NCBI GenBank assembly: GCA_049302575.1
Contig: JBAQMG010000114.1
Coordinates: 1-26,592, forward strand
DNA from: JBAQMG01 sp049302575
Lineage (GTDB): Bacteria; Bacillota; Desulfitobacteriia; Desulfitobacteriales; Desulfitobacteriaceae
DNA: 26,592 bases
Direction of reading: 5' to 3'
A model generated the notes under the pieces. That model was given only the letters and a program-made list of their open reading frames with translations, was not told where the DNA came from and made no database searches. Every line of letters starts with the position of its first letter. Position 1 is the stretch's first letter. The translations under genes and the position numbers were made by a program. Shown one piece after another: positions 24,115 through 26,592 of this stretch.

Positions 24115-25095
24115 ATGGAATTTTGGGGATGGTATATCGCAATCTATCTCTTTTTGGGAGGTACTGGAGCCGGGGCATACCTAACTTCGCTGGCAGCTGA
24201 TAAGGGCTTGTTGGGTGATGCTCCCCAACTGAAACGCATAGGTTATATTATTTCAGGCCCAGTCGCAGGATTCGGAGCTTTGTTATTGGTAATGGATCTA
24301 GGACAAGGGATACACAAACCTTGGCTTTTGATTGGCTTACTTTCTAATCCTTATTCCGTGATGACATGGGGTACCGGCATCCTTTCCATATTCATTTTCT
24401 TAGGGCTTGCGAGGGGGTTACTCGCTTTTCTATCAAGGCCTTCGCCAAAATGGCTAGATTATACCGGGGCTGTTTTCGCCGTAGCCACTGGAATTTATAC
24501 TGGTATGCTGATCTTTGCTGTGCGGGCAATTCCTTTTTGGAATAATTACGCGTTACCAATTCTATTCTTGATTTCTGCTCTTTCCAGCGGTATGTCAGCT
24601 ACCTCTATCCTAGCTCATTTTTTGGAAAAAGAGCATTCTGCCGATCACAGGGGAATCATTAGGGTTCATGTAAGGTTAGTGGCTGGCGAATTGATAGTAT
24701 TATTTATTGTATTCGCCTTAATATTTTCCGGTTTGATGGGTCCTGTAGCAGTTCATTCTGGCAACCTACTCTTATATGATCACTTTTCCGCTGTGTTTTG
24801 GATTTTACTGGTTGGTGTTGGATTAGTAGGTCCGTTTATTGTCTATATTAAAAATCCTGCTAATCGGTATATATTTTCCAGGCAGCACGAGGACTCGCTT
24901 GATCACGATCTCGTAGAAACACACGATTCCCAAATAATAAAACTACCCGGAAACTTTTATATACAAAAATCTAAATCATTCAAGACTATTGATTATTTTC
25001 TTTTATGTGATTTGGCGGTACTAATTGGTGGACTTTCTCTGCGTTGTCTCTTTATCTTTGCAGCTTTACCGGTTTGGGATGGACGTTTAATTTAG
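24115..25095 (+). CDS. NrfD/PsrC-type quinol-interacting membrane subunit
   Basis: The 326-residue integral membrane protein has about eight to nine hydrophobic helices and the N-terminal NrfD family pattern WGWYIAIYLFLGGTGAGAYL, followed by a conserved-looking MDLGQGIHKP loop. Such proteins bind menaquinol on the outer side and exchange electrons with the partner ferredoxin. Before the last helix is a charged insertion (SRQHEDSLDHDLVETHDSQ, about 260-295) that may lie outside the membrane. ATG 24115 follows AGGGG by about eleven bases. It is 43 bases downstream of the ferredoxin gene, making a classic NrfCD pair; 160 bases separate it from the four-heme cytochrome gene. Confidence 0.88.
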   Translation: MEFWGWYIAIYLFLGGTGAGAYLTSLAADKGLLGDAPQLKRIGYIISGPVAGFGALLLVMDLGQGIHKPWLLIGLLSNPYSVMTWGTGILSIFIFLGLARGLLAFLSRPSPKWLDYTGAVFAVATGIYTGMLIFAVRAIPFWNNYALPILFLISALSSGMSATSILAHFLEKEHSADHRGIIRVHVRLVAGELIVLFIVFALIFSGLMGPVAVHSGNLLLYDHFSAVFWILLVGVGLVGPFIVYIKNPANRYIFSRQHEDSLDHDLVETHDSQIIKLPGNFYIQKSKSFKTIDYFLLCDLAVLIGGLSLRCLFIFAALPVWDGRLI

Positions 25096-25130
25096 AAGCC
25101 GCGACATTGATTAAACAACTTCCGTAGATA

Positions 25131-25240
25131 CTCAACTTAACTAGAAAGTTGAGCAATAGCGAAGAGCATTCCTATTAGTTTAATTAGTCTAGGTTCCGCT
25201 AGTTAGGAGACCTCTGCTCTTATTGGTTTAGATTAACCAG
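25131..25240 (+). promoter_or_regulatory. Structured leader before the four-heme cytochrome gene
   Basis: CTCAACTT/AAGTTGAG (25131-25153, 8 bp) is followed by a larger fold: CAATA plus AGAGCA (25154-25168) pairs with TGCTCTTATTG (25215-25225) around a four-base bulge, enclosing TCCTA/TAGGA (25170-25174 with 25204-25208) and a CTAG/CTAG inner stem. A TGGTT/AACCA hairpin ends just before the GGAGGA ribosome site. No T-run is present. I do not recognise a riboswitch class. Confidence 0.45.
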
Positions 25241-25256
25241 CTAAGGAGGAATCAGA

Positions 25257-26060
25257 ATGAGTAATAGAGTATTGGTCATTCTAGGCCTTGCCCTCTTTTT
25301 AACCGGATGCGGTCAAACCCCACCTCTCCCTCTCCTGCAAGACCTTCCAAGTGTTTCACAACCAATTCAGACCGTAAATCTGACTAAACAAATAAAAGAA
25401 TCCTCACATAACAAAGTAGGTATTGGTTGCCAAGTTTGTCACTACTTAGGTGGAAAAGACCTGATCAGTTTGAAAAAACCCGGGTGGGAATCCTGCGGAA
25501 GTTGTCACTCCAGTTCTCCCTTGGTACTAGGCCAAGTAATTCAACATCCCCAATATGACATGATTAAGGGTACAGGAATCGGAGAAGTAGTACCAAACTA
25601 CCCCTCTCTTAAATACCGCTTAGGTGACAAATTTGCCTGTTACGATTGCCATTTGATGACCGACACTCGCCACAGTTTTACTGTTCCAGGTAGTATACTC
25701 TCGCTTGACGTTAATGGTACGTCGAACAAAGAAACAACGCTCGACTATAATGAATTCAAAAAATTTCTCCAGACGGATAGGTGTGCAGCCTGCCACATTG
25801 ACCCCGATGCCAGTATCACTCAGCTCAGCCAGCATCGTGAAGAAATAGAGCAAAAGCTAAATTACCTGCGCCAAATTTACACTACATGGGAGAAGAAAGT
25901 AGCTACTCTCGACCCAGCCGACCCACGAGTTAAAGCATTTAACGAAGGGCGAAGTTATTACACCTATGTGGAAGCGGATGGCTCCAAAGGAGCTCATAAT
26001 TATGATTTGTCGGTAGCTCTATTAAACAAGGCAATCATCAAATTCAGTATTCTCAAATAA
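25257..26060 (+). CDS. Four-heme c-type cytochrome lipoprotein
   Basis: The 267-residue precursor has a short signal with lipobox FLTGC (Cys18) and four CxxCH sites: CQVCH (58), CGSCH (80), CYDCH (128) and CAACH (176). It aligns with the five-heme protein upstream from its second heme onward, sharing GKD...KK/NxGWExC, the HPQ segment, IKGxGxGxV, DRCxxCH, the EIExxLxxLxxIY helix and YYTYVxADGSKGxHNY; the first heme domain is absent. ATG 25257 follows GGAGGA. It likely accepts electrons on the outer membrane face from the NrfCD pair or the sister cytochrome. The gene converges on the MerR-like paralogue, separated by a long hairpin. Confidence 0.87.
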   Translation: MSNRVLVILGLALFLTGCGQTPPLPLLQDLPSVSQPIQTVNLTKQIKESSHNKVGIGCQVCHYLGGKDLISLKKPGWESCGSCHSSSPLVLGQVIQHPQYDMIKGTGIGEVVPNYPSLKYRLGDKFACYDCHLMTDTRHSFTVPGSILSLDVNGTSNKETTLDYNEFKKFLQTDRCAACHIDPDASITQLSQHREEIEQKLNYLRQIYTTWEKKVATLDPADPRVKAFNEGRSYYTYVEADGSKGAHNYDLSVALLNKAIIKFSILK

Positions 26061-26065
26061 ACGCT

Positions 26066-26109
26066 TGCTAGAGAACTCGTCCAGCTAAAGCTGAACGAGT
26101 TCTCTAGCA
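26066..26109. terminator. Long hairpin between converging cytochrome and MerR-like genes
   Basis: GCTAGAGAACTCGT (26067-26080) pairs perfectly with ACGAGTTCTCTAGC (26095-26108); after one mismatch CAGCT/AGCTG extends the stem to a two-base loop, and a T-A pair closes the base. It fills nearly the whole gap between the two stops and can act on both strands, but no T-run follows, so it may be a mobile-element end instead of a simple terminator. Confidence 0.6.
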
Positions 26110-26592
26110 TTACTCATCCTCTAAAATTCTAAGCAAACTGATCATCTTCTTTATTTTTTTACTATTAACCTTCTGACTAACGACAAGGCTAATATCTTCA
26201 TTGATTGTAATTGTTCTGTTTCCGTCAGACTGTTCACTTTTAGAATCTTCAGATACCTTAGGGGGAAAATAGGGATTAAATACATAAGTTTTTCTAGGCG
26301 TAAAATCCTGAAGCAGATTGCTATTAAGCTCCCTAATACCAGAGACCCTTCTAGCACATATTTCCTTGATCTCTTCTATAGTATGGGAATTGATTATTAC
26401 CTTTATTTGCTCAAGGGTATAGTTGGTGTACTCTTTTAGGAGGAAAATTGACCGTAATTTATCCAGCTCTACTGTGGTAAAACATTTCTTGCCGTTAGTA
26501 GTTATATCAAACATTTTCTTACTAAAAGCATAATAATTAACGGTTCTTTTGCTGACCTTCATATTCTCCGTTTGAAGTAGTTGAGAGGCTTC
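26110..26592 (-). CDS. MerR-family-like regulator, 5' end beyond the window
   Basis: The visible 160 residues begin inside the helix-turn-helix (EASQLLQTENMKVSKRTVNYYAFSKKMF) and run through wing GKKCFTTVELDKLRSIFLL and YTLEQIKVII, then about 70 residues of unknown fold with a VFNPYFPP segment, an acidic/serine linker and a final ISEDISLVVSQK-like strand and KKIKKMISLLRIL helix. The frame is open to the window edge and matches the plus-strand paralogue at 19834 upstream of the internal ATG 26562, so the gene starts outside. It faces the cytochrome gene tail to tail. Its complete tail shows what the shorter paralogue lacks. Confidence 0.8.
   Translation of the reverse strand, partial: EASQLLQTENMKVSKRTVNYYAFSKKMFDITTNGKKCFTTVELDKLRSIFLLKEYTNYTLEQIKVIINSHTIEEIKEICARRVSGIRELNSNLLQDFTPRKTYVFNPYFPPKVSEDSKSEQSDGNRTITINEDISLVVSQKVNSKKIKKMISLLRILEDE

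Noticed and set aside
25195..25220. Resemblance to the AGGAGACCTG segment of cobalamin riboswitches
   Set aside because: The other conserved riboswitch blocks are missing and the surrounding stems do not match the class.

Overview
The window reads as chromosome from a low-to-mid GC Firmicute, most likely a Peptococcaceae-type anaerobe of the Desulfosporosinus/Desulfitobacterium kind. That placement is inference. It rests on strong purine-rich Shine-Dalgarno sites with many TTG and GTG starts, a stand-alone 5S-type carboxyltransferase subunit, an argCJBD-carAB arginine operon, and Tat/lipoprotein multiheme redox genes next to MerR-like regulators. No rRNA, tRNA, CRISPR array or intact transposase gene was found.

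Region 1 (1-6000) holds a biotin-independent carboxyltransferase subunit and a MurC-type ligase on the plus strand. A minus-strand operon, nadE - HAD nucleotidase - SDR/DUF2867 protein, converges on murC so closely that the two stop codons overlap. A perfect 17-bp inverted repeat lies inside the 3' end of the SDR gene.

Region 2 (6168-18500, minus strand) is an almost complete arginine pathway: argC, argJ, argB, argD, carA, carB, then argG and argH. Two tandem ARG-box-like operators sit exactly on the argC promoter. A second promoter precedes argG, and a rho-independent terminator follows argH. Because argJ is present and ArgB has the N-terminal extension of arginine-sensitive enzymes, the acetyl-recycling pathway with feedback at ArgB is expected. 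The ornithine carbamoyltransferase gene argF is absent. The intergenic gaps carry degenerate 7-bp repeats, and carA and argJ carry in-frame linker expansions.

Region 3 (18496-20490) holds two small genes of unknown function, a largely empty 700-bp stretch with a possible small RNA, a short MerR-like gene, and a roughly 250-nt structured RNA. That RNA is closed by a perfect 17-bp long-range stem, looks like an OMEGA (HEARO-type) RNA, and has no nuclease gene beside it.

Region 4 (20489-26592) is a redox cluster: a VWA-domain protein, a five-heme lipoprotein cytochrome, a small membrane protein, a Tat-exported ferredoxin with four [4Fe-4S] sites, an NrfD-type quinol-interacting membrane protein and a four-heme lipoprotein cytochrome paralogous to the first. 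There is no molybdopterin or other obvious catalytic subunit. Two copies of one promoter/dyad precede the first MerR-like gene and the second half of the cluster, and a second MerR-like paralogue in opposite orientation closes the window. Together these suggest a regulated membrane module passing electrons between menaquinone and surface cytochromes, of a composition I cannot match to a named system.
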